A stretch of 41,167 nt of DNA, taken from contig JAITWZ010000053.1 in assembly GCA_031284985.1 (NCBI GenBank), positions 1 to 41,167 on the forward strand. The letters run 5' to 3'. The notes under the pieces were generated by a model. The model saw only the letters and a list, made by a program, of their open reading frames with translations. It searched no databases and was not told the origin of the DNA. The position numbers and the translations under genes were made by a program. This DNA comes from Mycoplasmataceae bacterium. GTDB lineage: Bacteria; Bacillota_I; Bacilli_A; Mycoplasmatales; Mycoplasmoidaceae. This document shows positions 20,931 to 36,092 of this stretch, piece by piece (positions within the stretch are counted from its first letter, which is position 1; each line of letters starts with the position of its first letter).

Positions 20931-22013
20931 TTAATAATTTAAATTTTCATATCGAGAAATAAAATATTTAGTTAATGCGTAAATAAAAATTGTTTCATAT
21001 ATAATCTCGACAAAAATTGGGAAATTATTTATGATAATTGTAGCATTGATGGTGCTAAAACATTGAAATATAAAATCATAAAATTGCAAAACAATTACAT
21101 GAATTGGTTCTAGTCAAATAATTCATCACGTAAAAAAATAATAAACAAAAGTAGCTGAATATATTCCACTCATGATTGGAGATAAACAAAGCACTATTAC
21201 ACTAAATACACCATTCATGCGGATTACAAATGGCAAAGAAACTAGCATGCACACGATATTGATAATTACTAATTGTAATAGTTTGTTGCTGATTTTTAAA
21301 TCATAAATGGTCATAACTGCTAAAGTACATAAATAGCTGAGTAGAAAGCCAATTTCCATACCACTACTAGGAACTAATATCAGAGTGATTAACCCAGATA
21401 CACCTCATACATTGTACCGGTGCATTTTTTTACACACCATCTTTATTAACATCATTAACATTACTCGTGTAATACCAAAACTAAAACTTAAAATATATGT
21501 ATAAAAAAGTATAAAAATAAAAGTTAAAACATTACGGAATTTAAATTTTTTAAAGATAAAATTGATAATATTTTTTAGTATAACGGCTTGAAATCCACCA
21601 ATACTAAGTAAATATGCGATTGATAATTCTTGTGAATTATGATATATCTGTCAGGCAAATTGATCAGTTTTTTCACTAAAAATCAGTAATTTGATTAGGC
21701 TGCTAACTCGTGTATCATCATACCGGTTAATGAAATTTGTGATTTGTGTATTAATGAAATTGTTATTAATGAGGTCAAAGATACAATATTCACGCACCAC
21801 AAAATACAATAATGCTGGGATTGCTGCTATGCATATATCTCATTTCATTTGCTTGATATATGTTTTTTGATAAATAAGAATATACCAAAACACAACAGCT
21901 AATAATGCTACATACCAAATATTACTTACAATATTAATTAAAATGATTGCAAAAATCAATATTAGACAAAAACGGTATAACTTAGGCTGGTATCCCACAT
22001 ACAATAATAACAA
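20931..22013 (-). CDS. comEC: ComEC/Rec2-type competence membrane protein (short form)
   Basis: About 360 aa, polytopic (roughly ten hydrophobic stretches). The segment SGMEIGFLLSYLCTLAVM matches the competence-domain signature of ComEC (GF-LS-L), preceded by FGITRVMLMMLIKM, also typical. Full-length ComEC has extra N-terminal OB-fold and C-terminal nuclease domains; only the membrane competence core is present, as in M. genitalium MG_316. The start is uncertain: the frame opens just after the stop of the upstream gene and offers TTG 22013, TTG 22004 and GTG 21998 but no early ATG. Several TGA codons encode Trp. No other DNA-uptake gene is in view. Confidence 0.75.
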
Positions 22014-22022
22014 AAATAAATT

Positions 22023-23003
22023 TTATTTCTCTAAATTCTTATCTAAATTTTTATTATAAGGAAGATTTTCATCCAAATACTTTCAACCTGGTTTATCATA
22101 TTTAGCATCATCAATAGTTTCAATAACTTGTCTGCTTTTAATACGGTGAAAGCGATTTCACTCAAAAACTAAACGGTTTTCAGGGATATGATATAGTGAA
22201 CTTTTCTGAATATGAGAGAACATGCAAAGAGATAAGAATAGACCAATCACAAGCGCAGCAAAATAAAATAACATTGATACAATCCAGTATTCATATCCTC
22301 CAGTAATCAATATTGAAATTCATGAAAAGAAATAGAATGAACCACCTACTATATATTCACCATTTGAAATTCCTGAAACATATCCATTAATATCGAATGT
22401 ATTGCTAATTAGTACGATATATAAATAGTAGAAAATAAGAATTAGCATATTAACTATAAAGTAATTCAAAATAGCTACACGATGACTAAAAGTATATCAA
22501 GCACCAATCATTATGTTGCAGAATGTTGTAAAATATAATAAATATGATTGATCAAATCCAACAAATAAATATTGTCAAGAAAAAGCTGCATTTGTTGCTG
22601 CTTCACTTGAATTAAGGAATAAAACATTTGATACTAAAGCAATAATACCCACAAAGAATGTTAATGGTGCAAATAGTGGTAAGACTTTATTTTTTCTGTC
22701 AAAAACCATCATAATCACTGATATTAATAATAAAAAATCAGGCAAGTGCAATACAAAAATTTGTGACATAACTGAATCATCAATCTCGGGGGTGCTAGCA
22801 AATAACTCGGGGATATGGATTCATGCTGTACAAGTTTTAAAAATTAAGATGTATAGTAATAGGGTAATAGCTATTGCATAACGTACTCACTTACGATAAT
22901 TTAAGTATGTTGTTCTTAAAAAAAATGGAATAAGGACAATAATGCTAATAGCTAGCACAAATGGAATAATCGCTAAAAGTACACTAATTAACGTGACCGT
23001 CAT
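22023..23003 (-). CDS. hypothetical polytopic membrane protein
   Basis: A 326-aa protein with about seven TM helices and a hydrophilic C-terminal tail of about 75 residues. The pattern QIFVLHLPDFLLLISVIMM followed by a charged turn and another helix faintly resembles YwaF/TIGR02206-type membrane proteins, but I cannot assign it. The ATG at 23003 lies 7 bp after a TATAAT that itself lies in the last codons of metG. Its stop is in the same frame as, and about 10 bp before, the comEC-like reading frame. Many TGA codons encode Trp. Confidence 0.8.
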
Positions 23004-23004
23004 A

Positions 23005-28691
<5,687 letters not shown>

Positions 28692-28699
28692 ATACCTAT

Positions 28700-28705
28700 A
28701 TTATA
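28700..28705 (-). promoter_or_regulatory. -10 box of the 1371-aa lipoprotein gene
   Basis: TATAAT on the minus strand ending 8 bp before the ATG at 28691. It also drives metG if no other promoter exists. A further TATAAT on the plus strand nearby (about 28713-28718) could serve sufC. Confidence 0.5.
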
Positions 28706-28747
28706 ACATAATATAATAATATTGATGAGCATTTTAATAAAAACTCA

Positions 28748-29527
28748 ATGTCTACACTAAAAATTAAAAATTTATCTGTCTCAAGTCAAGACGGGCAAGA
28801 ATTGCTAAAAAGTATCGATTTTACAGTTGAACAAGGGGAGTTAATTGTTGTTTATGGACCGAATGGTGCTGGTAAATCATCATTATTAAAGGCAATTATG
28901 CATCATTTTAACACTAAAATCAATAAAGGTGACATTATTTTTAATAATAAGTCAATTAAAAATCTTGATACTTGTACCATTGCTAAATTAGGCTTTTTTC
29001 ACATGCAACAAAATCCGCTTGAGCTAAATGGGGTACAAACTTTAGGTTTTTTACGACTAATTAATGGTCAAAGTCAAAATAAACTTAATTTTGCAGACCT
29101 GTTTGCACAAATACAGCATGATGTGAAGGAATTATCACTTCCAGACGAAATATTGTCGCGTGAGTTAAATGTTGACTTTAGTGGTGGCCAAAAAAAGAAA
29201 ACGGAAATTTTACAAGCCCGTGTTTTTCAACCAACTGTTTTATTAATTGATGAAATTGATAGTGGCCTAGATGTTGAAGCTATTAAAAAAATTAGTGATT
29301 TTATTAACACAAAAAGAAAAGATGTTATTTCCATTGTTGTTAGTCATAATAATAATTTTATAAAATTAATCAAACCTAGTAGGGTTTTAGTACTGAATGA
29401 TAAAAAAATTGTTCACACAGGCACAGCTGAGGTAATTAATAAAATTGAGACCAATGGATTTGGTTATTACATAAAAAATGAAGTTAAATCAAAACGACCA
29501 CAAGTAACGTGCTTAATTAAAAAATAA
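28748..29527 (+). CDS. sufC: SUF ATPase SufC
   Basis: A 259-aa ABC-type ATPase of Fe-S cluster assembly. Walker A GPNGAGKSS (residues 37-45), signature FSGGQKKKTEILQ (near 144-156, matching the SufC form FSGGEKKRNEILQ), Walker B plus D-loop LLIDEIDSGLDVEA, and H-loop VVSHNNN. These separate SufC from transport ATPases. In known systems SufC binds SufB and SufD and drives scaffold rearrangement. The next gene, 1 bp downstream, is a shortened SufB/D-like protein. No sufS or sufU is in the window. Confidence 0.92.
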   Translation: MSTLKIKNLSVSSQDGQELLKSIDFTVEQGELIVVYGPNGAGKSSLLKAIMHHFNTKINKGDIIFNNKSIKNLDTCTIAKLGFFHMQQNPLELNGVQTLGFLRLINGQSQNKLNFADLFAQIQHDVKELSLPDEILSRELNVDFSGGQKKKTEILQARVFQPTVLLIDEIDSGLDVEAIKKISDFINTKRKDVISIVVSHNNNFIKLIKPSRVLVLNDKKIVHTGTAEVINKIETNGFGYYIKNEVKSKRPQVTCLIKK

Positions 29528-29528
29528 A

Positions 29529-30050
29529 ATGAAAGACCAAAAATTAATTATTTTGTTTGAGCAAAATAATATTGATAAAAATATTGACATACTATTAAAA
29601 CCAAGAGAAAATATCACATATAATGTTTATATTATCGCCAATAATCAAAACAAAAAAATCAATATAAATGTTAAACATCAAGCATATTCACAAGCCACTA
29701 TTAATGTCAATTCGATCTGTTTAAAGCAAGGTCACATTGATATTAAAATTAATAACTCAGTAAAAGCAAACATGACCAACTGTGTCATTCGACAAAACAT
29801 TACTGGATTGATATTGGATGATGATAGTTATATTGAGGCTTTTCCGACAATGCAGGTTGAAAATAGTCTCATTGATGCGCAACATAGCGTCAATATTGGA
29901 AACATTAATCAAGAACAGTTATATTATTTAATGAGTCGTAAATTATCTAAACAACAAGCAGTAATCTTACTAATCAAAAATATGTTCAACTTGGTTGAAG
30001 AAAAACAGTATCAATTTATTTTAGATAATTTAGAAGAAAAACAATTATAA
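29529..30050 (+). CDS. truncated-size SufB/SufD-like scaffold protein
   Basis: A 173-aa protein. Its C-terminal half lines up with the conserved end of SufB/SufD: ANMTNCVIRQN, a Pro at 106, then QHSVNIGNINQEQLYYLMSR (119 is the conserved His region) and KLSKQQAVILLI, matching the family's HGATVG...Q-FYL-SRG pattern. Normal SufB/D proteins are about 400-480 aa, and single archaeal SmsB-like forms over 300, so most of the beta-helix is missing. The N-terminal half looks like a few beta-strand repeats. One Cys lies at 64 and one at 85. It follows sufC by 1 bp. There is no sign of frameshift: start, spacing and promoter are intact. Confidence 0.7.
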   Translation: MKDQKLIILFEQNNIDKNIDILLKPRENITYNVYIIANNQNKKININVKHQAYSQATINVNSICLKQGHIDIKINNSVKANMTNCVIRQNITGLILDDDSYIEAFPTMQVENSLIDAQHSVNIGNINQEQLYYLMSRKLSKQQAVILLIKNMFNLVEEKQYQFILDNLEEKQL

Positions 30051-30128
30051 TTTTTTGTTATTATTAATTGTTATATCACACATCCAGTTATCCATTATCG
30101 TTTAATCACATTTTTTCTTCATGAATGT

Positions 30129-30134
30129 TATAAT
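30129..30134 (+). promoter_or_regulatory. -10 box of the yloU-fakA unit
   Basis: TATAAT ending 6 bp before the ATG at 30141. The 90-bp gap after the SufB/D-like gene otherwise holds no feature I can name. Confidence 0.55.
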
Positions 30135-30140
30135 TAAAGT

Positions 30141-30431
30141 ATGGCATATTCATCCATAATCTTTGAAGAAACAATCATTAAAGATATTGTTAATTCAAGT
30201 ATTTTAAAAACACCAGGAGTTGATAAAAATAAAGAAATATGGATCGATATCGAACATGAAAAATGTCTAATTAACATCATCTACTCACCATTAGCTGAAA
30301 TCATCAATGTTTTTGATGTTTCTAAACGTATTTTAAATACTGTATACGATGCACTAATAAAAATTTTAGAGTTGCATCATAATTTATTAACGATAAATGT
30401 TAAAGTCATATATAATAATAATATAGATTAA
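30141..30431 (+). CDS. Asp23/Gls24-family (YloU-like) protein
   Basis: A 96-aa protein. The order of secondary elements (helix with IIKDIVNSSILKTPGV, then two strands, then a helix and a final strand ending INVKVIYNN) fits the Asp23/Gls24 (DUF322) fold, and in Firmicutes yloU sits directly before the DAK-domain gene yloV/fakA, as here (11 bp apart). The sequence is divergent and shorter than the typical 120 aa. Its molecular role is not established in the family beyond association with the membrane and envelope stress. Confidence 0.7.
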   Translation: MAYSSIIFEETIIKDIVNSSILKTPGVDKNKEIWIDIEHEKCLINIIYSPLAEIINVFDVSKRILNTVYDALIKILELHHNLLTINVKVIYNNNID

Positions 30432-30442
30432 ACATATAGATT

Positions 30443-32224
30443 ATGCCTAATATAAATGATACAAATGCCGAGTTAAAAGAAAGTGTGGATTCTAAAGAAA
30501 TTCACACTCCAACTAATAACATTATCACAACAATTAACATAAATTTGCTTAAAAAGATGTTTTTATCTGGAACTAAGGAATTAGCAAGTCACTACCAATT
30601 TATTGATGAATTAAATGTTTTCCCTGTACCTGATGGTGATACTGGTACCAACATGAAAATTACATTCGAAGGTGCTAGTCAAACAATTGAAAAAGAAGAA
30701 TATCATGATTTGTTTTCATTAGGTAAACAATTTTCGCGTGGTTTGTTAATGAATGCTCGAGGAAATTCGGGAGTTATTTCTTCCCAAATATTTAAAGGTT
30801 TTGTGTTTGATTTTAAAGAAGGGCAAACAGAAATAACTATTGACCAATTTGTTGATGCTTTTCTTAATGCGAAACGAGTTGCATATAACGCAGTTAGCAC
30901 CCCAGTTGAAGGTACGATATTAACAATTGTCCGTGTAATTAGTGAACAACTTGACCTTAATCGTGCTAATTTTAAATCAATTAATGCTGTTTTTGAAATG
31001 GCTCTAGCAGTTGGTGAAGAAACATTAGCTCGCACTCCTGATATGCTACCAGAATTAAAAGAAGTTGGAGTGGTTGATTCAGGTGGATATGGGATATGTA
31101 AATTTTTATTAGGAATGTATGCTGCTTTTGATATTAAGGATGAAAAAGAAATTGCTAAGAAAAATGTGGCAGATAAATCTATCGCTCGTAAGTCTTTTAT
31201 TCCTGGATATAACGATAATAACGAAGGATTTGGTTACTGTAATGAGTTTATTATGACTATTGGATCAAAAGTTGAATACAATCAACCAAACAAAACACCT
31301 TTTAATTTTAATGAATTTAAAGCTACATTAGAAAAGATGGGTGATTCATTAGTAACAGTTGTTGATGAGAACCTTGTTAAAGTACATATTCACTCAACTA
31401 AGCCATATGAAATTTTACAGTATGCTGCTAACTTCGGAGAATTTGATAAGATTAAAATTGAAAATATGACGCAACAATTTTTATCAAGAAATCCTGGTAC
31501 TACTTTAGAATTAATTCATAATAAAAATAAATCGACAACTAATAATTTTGAAAATTTAACAACTGATCAATTCATTATTGCAACTGTTCCTAGTGCTAAG
31601 TTTGTTGATATTTATAAACAAAAATTCAATATTGAAAATACTATTAATACTGATGCTTTAGGTAATCCATCAATCCAAAACTTTATGGATGAAATCAAAA
31701 AAACATGCTCATCACAAATTTTCATCATTGTTGATGATAATAATTACGTTTTAGCTGCTAACGAGACTATAAAATTATTACCGAAACATGTTAATGTTAA
31801 ATTAATTAACGCTAAAGATATTGCTACTTCATACAACATCTGTTTAGCATTTATCCCATCTAATGATTACAATGATAATTTTAAAGTATTTAACAAGGTT
31901 ATTAATAAAGCGAAGGTTGTCCGTATTAGTCGTAGCGTGAAAGATGTCTCATACTCACACATTAAAATCCTAAAGAATGAATATATTGGTGTAATTGACC
32001 GCAAAATTGTTTCAAGTAGCAAAAATATTGTTGAAGCTGCTAAGAAATTATTTGAAAACATCAATACTAAAAAATTAAGCAAAGCAACAATTTTTTATGG
32101 TAAAACAATGGTAGCAAGCGATGCACAAGAAATTGCTAAAGTTTTAAAAGAGAGTTATTTAATTGAAAGTGAAATCATCAATGGTGGACAAAGCGTATAT
32201 TATTTTGTAATTGGTTTAGATTAA
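30443..32224 (+). CDS. fakA: fatty acid kinase, DAK/DegV protein FakA (YloV)
   Basis: A 593-aa protein. The DhaK-like DAK ATP-binding domain carries NVFPVPDGDTGTNM (about 56-69) and NARGNSGVISSQIF, then a central domain and a C-terminal DegV-like part. FakA phosphorylates fatty acids held by FakB proteins, feeding exogenous fatty acids into phospholipid synthesis, which suits an organism dependent on host lipids. No FakB is in the window. There are no Trp codons. An acidic, low-complexity N-terminal 30 residues precede the conserved core. Confidence 0.9.
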   Translation: MPNINDTNAELKESVDSKEIHTPTNNIITTININLLKKMFLSGTKELASHYQFIDELNVFPVPDGDTGTNMKITFEGASQTIEKEEYHDLFSLGKQFSRGLLMNARGNSGVISSQIFKGFVFDFKEGQTEITIDQFVDAFLNAKRVAYNAVSTPVEGTILTIVRVISEQLDLNRANFKSINAVFEMALAVGEETLARTPDMLPELKEVGVVDSGGYGICKFLLGMYAAFDIKDEKEIAKKNVADKSIARKSFIPGYNDNNEGFGYCNEFIMTIGSKVEYNQPNKTPFNFNEFKATLEKMGDSLVTVVDENLVKVHIHSTKPYEILQYAANFGEFDKIKIENMTQQFLSRNPGTTLELIHNKNKSTTNNFENLTTDQFIIATVPSAKFVDIYKQKFNIENTINTDALGNPSIQNFMDEIKKTCSSQIFIIVDDNNYVLAANETIKLLPKHVNVKLINAKDIATSYNICLAFIPSNDYNDNFKVFNKVINKAKVVRISRSVKDVSYSHIKILKNEYIGVIDRKIVSSSKNIVEAAKKLFENINTKKLSKATIFYGKTMVASDAQEIAKVLKESYLIESEIINGGQSVYYFVIGLD

Positions 32225-32244
32225 TTATTAGTTTAAGATATTTA

Positions 32245-32694
32245 TTAAACAATTGTGACAGAAAATGTCATATTTGATTCTAAATATGTGTTAGAAAGAA
32301 TTAATATTTTAACACACAAAACATATGTACTATCCTTACTATTTGTAGCGCATTTTAAGTTTCCGAGATTATCTAAACTGAATTTATCGTCTGAAGAATC
32401 AACGCTAAGGGCTCAAAATACGATTTCGTTGTCAATCTTGGTATTTTGTCCATCAAGCACATAAAAAGTCGTTATTTGGCCGTTCTGCATGCTTAAAAAG
32501 CCTTTTTCATCAACATCATCATTACGCAAAGCGATATTTCTAATGCCAATGACTTCTTGTTTGTCAAAAAAACACACAAAACGATAGGTACTGAAAGAAA
32601 AAAATCCTAATATAGCAATTGCAGCAATTACATACCAAGTTTTAGCGGCTCGGCCTTTTCTAATTGAACTACGTCAAACACTTTCAAATTTCAT
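32245..32694 (-). CDS. hypothetical single-TM protein
   Basis: A 149-aa protein with no family recognised. A basic N-terminus (WRSSIRKGRAAK) precedes one TM helix at about 21-41; the rest would lie outside the cell by the positive-inside rule. It contains three Cys in the exported part. It is read only with code 4 (two TGA-coded Trp). The ATG at 32694 is 2 bp downstream of the infA stop, so it is the third gene of the rpsD operon. It converges with fakA across 20 bp. Confidence 0.75.
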
Positions 32695-32696
32695 AA

Positions 32697-32912
32697 CTAT
32701 TTTCGTTCAATTATACGCCCCTTAGTAAGATCATATGTGGAAACTTCTACAACTACTTTATCACCGGGTAAAATCTGTGTATGACGCAATTTCATCTTAC
32801 CACTAAGTGTGCCAATAATTTCTAAATCATTTTCTAATTTTATTTTTGCTGTAAATGAATTAACAATTAGCGTAACTTTTCCCGGTAAGGTAATAATATT
32901 AGAATCAGCCAT
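32697..32912 (-). CDS. infA: translation initiation factor IF-1
   Basis: A 71-aa single S1/OB-fold protein of normal length, with the conserved GKVTLIVNSFTAKIKLEND and LSGKMKLRHTQILPGDKVVVEVS. IF-1 occupies the ribosomal A site during initiation. It overlaps the rpsD stop by 1 bp (TAATG), so it is translated with S4. infA is usually in the spc operon beside rpmJ; the pairing with rpsD is a rearrangement. Confidence 0.96.
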   Translation of the reverse strand: MADSNIITLPGKVTLIVNSFTAKIKLENDLEIIGTLSGKMKLRHTQILPGDKVVVEVSTYDLTKGRIIERK

Positions 32913-33526
32913 TAAATAATACGGTTATAGTATTCAATTACGAATGATTCCTTTAATTCTGGGTTAAGTTCAGAACGTTCAGGAAGACGAATATATTTTC
33001 CAGATTTATTAGAAACATCAACTGTCACAAAAGCAATACGAGTAGCATTTGCATCAATAGCATTAACAACTGGTAATTTTTTTGATTTCTCTTTAATTGT
33101 AATTTCACTATTAACATCAACAATGAATGAAGGGATTGAAATTTTCTTACCATTAACTAATACATGTCCATGAGTAACTAATTGTCGAGAAGCACGACGA
33201 GTAGGAGCAAAACCCATACGGTATACTAAATTATCAATGCGTGACTCTAAAAGAATTAATAAATTCAAAGAGTTAGAACCTTTCATTTTACGAGCCATTA
33301 AAATGAAACGTTTCATTTGTGTATCGTTCAAACCATACATTAAAGCTACTTTCTGTTTCTCAGTTAGTTGTAATTTATATTCAGAAGGAGTCTTAGCACG
33401 AGCACCACCATGCTGTCCAGGAACAGTTGTTCTTTTTTTACCTTTTGAGAATTCTTTATTGTTTTCTAGTAAAGAAAATTTAAGTCTTCTTGATTTACGA
33501 TTAATACTACCTGTATAACGTGACAT
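32912..33526 (-). CDS. rpsD: 30S ribosomal protein S4
   Basis: A 204-aa S4, a primary 16S rRNA-binding assembly protein. The N-terminus MSRYTGSINRKSRRLKFSL, PGQHG and the S4 RNA-binding domain (RLDNLVY-like SRIDNLVYRMGFAPTRRASR) are typical. The four-Cys zinc motif of some S4 proteins is absent. Its TATAAT box ends 6 bp before the ATG, so even this highly expressed gene appears leaderless. Confidence 0.98.
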   Translation of the reverse strand: MSRYTGSINRKSRRLKFSLLENNKEFSKGKKRTTVPGQHGGARAKTPSEYKLQLTEKQKVALMYGLNDTQMKRFILMARKMKGSNSLNLLILLESRIDNLVYRMGFAPTRRASRQLVTHGHVLVNGKKISIPSFIVDVNSEITIKEKSKKLPVVNAIDANATRIAFVTVDVSNKSGKYIRLPERSELNPELKESFVIEYYNRII

Positions 33527-33532
33527 ATTTAT

Positions 33533-33538
33533 ATTATA
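33533..33538 (-). promoter_or_regulatory. -10 box of rpsD-infA
   Basis: TATAAT on the minus strand, 6 bp before the rpsD ATG at 33526. Confidence 0.6.
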
Positions 33539-33559
33539 ACTTATCTATCCTCATTGTGT

Positions 33560-35989
33560 CTATTTATCTTTTAATTGAATGACTTTACGGTCACTTCCCT
33601 TAGTAATAACTTCAGCTGAAGCATATAGTTGCTTGGCAATATATTTAGGTAAATCAAACATACTGATCTCTGTTTTGTCAGGAATAAACTTTGATAAAGC
33701 TTCATCAATATGAATTAGTTTTTTATTTTTTTTGTCTTGTAAATCATTTTTATGAATGTGTTTTCATACTTTTTTAACAGCATCAGAACGTGTAGTTACC
33801 TCAGTTCCAACTAAGTGTGAAATCTTTTCAGTGGGGATGACTGGTTGGTTAAATACATGCTTTGCAGAGTATTTCTCATCAGTTGTAGGAATATCTTCAG
33901 CAAGCGCTTTCATTTTCTTCGTATCAGCGTTTTTATCAATAATAATTTTTTTAGTAATATATTTAGTGATTACTTTAGTCTTATTTTGGTGTGTAGCTAA
34001 TTCTTGTTCAGGACCATCATAATTAACTTTATTTTTAAGCTCATTAGATAAATATTTAGGTAATGTAGTCATTGTAATCATCTCTTCAGGAATAAAATTC
34101 TTTAATAAGCCTTCAACATGAATCATTTTCTTTTGTTTACTATCTTGTAGGTTTTGTTTGTGAATATACTCTCATACTAATTTAGTCGCTTCAGCACGAG
34201 TAACAGGTTCTGTTCCCACGATTGGTGATAAACGGTCAGTTGGCAGCAATAATGGATTAAATTCACGTCGTGATTTAAATGATATTTTCTTGTCAGTTAC
34301 TAATTTATCAGCATATTTAGAAGGTGTTTCTTCAACAAAATCAACATTATCGGTAGAAGCTGTATCGATTGTAGTAACAGGACTACTTACTGGAGCATCA
34401 TGATAATGGTGAATATCTTGTACTTTCTCAACAGAAATAAGGTCTTCTTTAGAATTTACAAAACGCTTACTTGCATGAATTATTTTTTTATCACGTAAAG
34501 CATCTGGATCAACTAAATGTTTTGAACCACCTGATGAAGAAGAAGCGCCTTCTTGTTTTTCAGCAGCCTGAGCAGGGTTATGGTGTCCAAAGATACCAAA
34601 TAAACGGTTGTGGTGGTGTTTAGTTGTTGTAATATTTTCAGAGCTAGCATCACTTTCTTCTAAATCTTCTGGTTGATTGCCAACTTCTTGACCAGCATTA
34701 TCAAATCTAGGGTCATAATCATCATTATGAGCTCCACGACGATATTTAGCATAATCACCACGATCATATTCACCGTCTAAACCACTATCATCATAACCTT
34801 CACCCTTCTTATGTCTAATAACATGTCCTTCAGTTTCTTCTTCATTGATAATTTGTTCACCAATAATTGGGTCTTTAGTAGAAATAACTGCCTTAATATC
34901 ATTTTCAAGTTCTGAATCATTCTTATCTAATATTCCATCAAGTTGTGCCTTATCAACCACTGGTAATGGAACAATTGGTTCATTAACTTGTGACTCAATT
35001 TCACCTGTTTTTTCAAAAATATCAACATTTGGTAATTCTTGTTTAAATTTGTTGTCAGAAGTTCGGTGGTTGTAAACTAAGATAGCTGCAATTAAGTTTA
35101 ATGGGAAAAATAATCAAATACCAAATATCGAACCAAGTAATAAACCTTTGTGTGAAGCACTATCATGACAAGCAGCACATATTTTTTTGAAGAATCAAAC
35201 AGCAGCAGCGATTCAAATTGCAAATGCAGCAAGTGAAACAATGATAAATATTACGTTACCAGTGAATATATTAGCAACTTTGTCATATAATTCATCCGTC
35301 TTAAGAATATTTCACTTAAAGTTTTTACTTAAAATTCAAACAATCATTGCCAAACCACCTGCAGAAATCAATACTAATCAAATAAAACTTAACCATTTTG
35401 CCAAACTACGTCATAAAGAAATTGAATGTACTGAGAAATTCAAATGATCAGAAACTTCACCTTCTTTTTGTTTTGCAAATTTTTCGCTGTGAGCATTTGG
35501 AGACAATAGATATAGAATTACACCAATTAATAAAACAACGTTTATTGCGAAAACTGAAGCTGCTAAAAATATTGCACCTAAAATGTAATAAGTACGGCAT
35601 GTATGCATACTATGTGCGATTGCGTGATAAATAATAAGTGCTATAGAAAAAGAAATAACAAAGTAACCAATGATGTAAACAATGGGTGTAATAGTGCCAT
35701 CAAACACAAACTTAACCACATTTACCAAAAGGTCTGATAAAAAACGCGTTTTTAGTTCATCAACAAGAAAACGATACACTGTACCGGTGTTGCTATCTTT
35801 TGAATACAAGAAGTCACGTACTAACTTTCAGTTATTGCTCTGAATTGAACATACAACAACTAGTACAATGGCTCCAATAGTGAATAAAAGTGAGATAAAT
35901 AAACCAATAAGTGAAACTTTTGTTGCTGCAAAACGTACCCCAGTTGGACGAATTGTATATGTGTCAACAGATAAAGCCTTATCGCTCAT
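33560..35989 (-). CDS. six-TM membrane protein with two C-terminal SWIB domains
   Basis: An 809-aa protein. About six TM helices occupy residues 20-280 (a first pair around 22-45 and 85-108, then about 120-145, 182-202, 222-245, 258-280). A long polar linker (about 290-570) follows, acidic with a His-rich patch and many Lys. Two SWIB-type domains lie at about 575-650 and 710-793. Copy 1 has LSPIVGTEPVTRAEATKLVW, YIHKQNLQDSKQKKMIH and a final LPKYLSNEL; copy 2 has HLVGTEVTTRSDAVKKVW, NDLQDKKNKKLIH and DLPKYIAKQL. These match the SWIB core (LLG...R...W.YI..NLQD...I...LS..L), known from SWI/SNF BAF60 proteins, MDM2 and Chlamydiae. Eight or more TGA codons encode Trp. Function is unknown. Confidence 0.85.
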
Positions 35990-35996
35990 ACTATAT

Positions 35997-36002
35997 ATTA
36001 TA
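35997..36002 (-). promoter_or_regulatory. -10 box of the SWIB membrane protein gene
   Basis: TATAAT ending 7 bp before the ATG at 35989; the 16 bases through the ATG equal those at the gene starting at 23003. Confidence 0.55.
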
Positions 36003-36092
36003 TACTATATGGACTAACGAAAGCTAATTAATCTGCTTAACTATTAGTTAATATCTTAAAAAATGGCATAATTTTTAAAAAAAGTTAAAATT

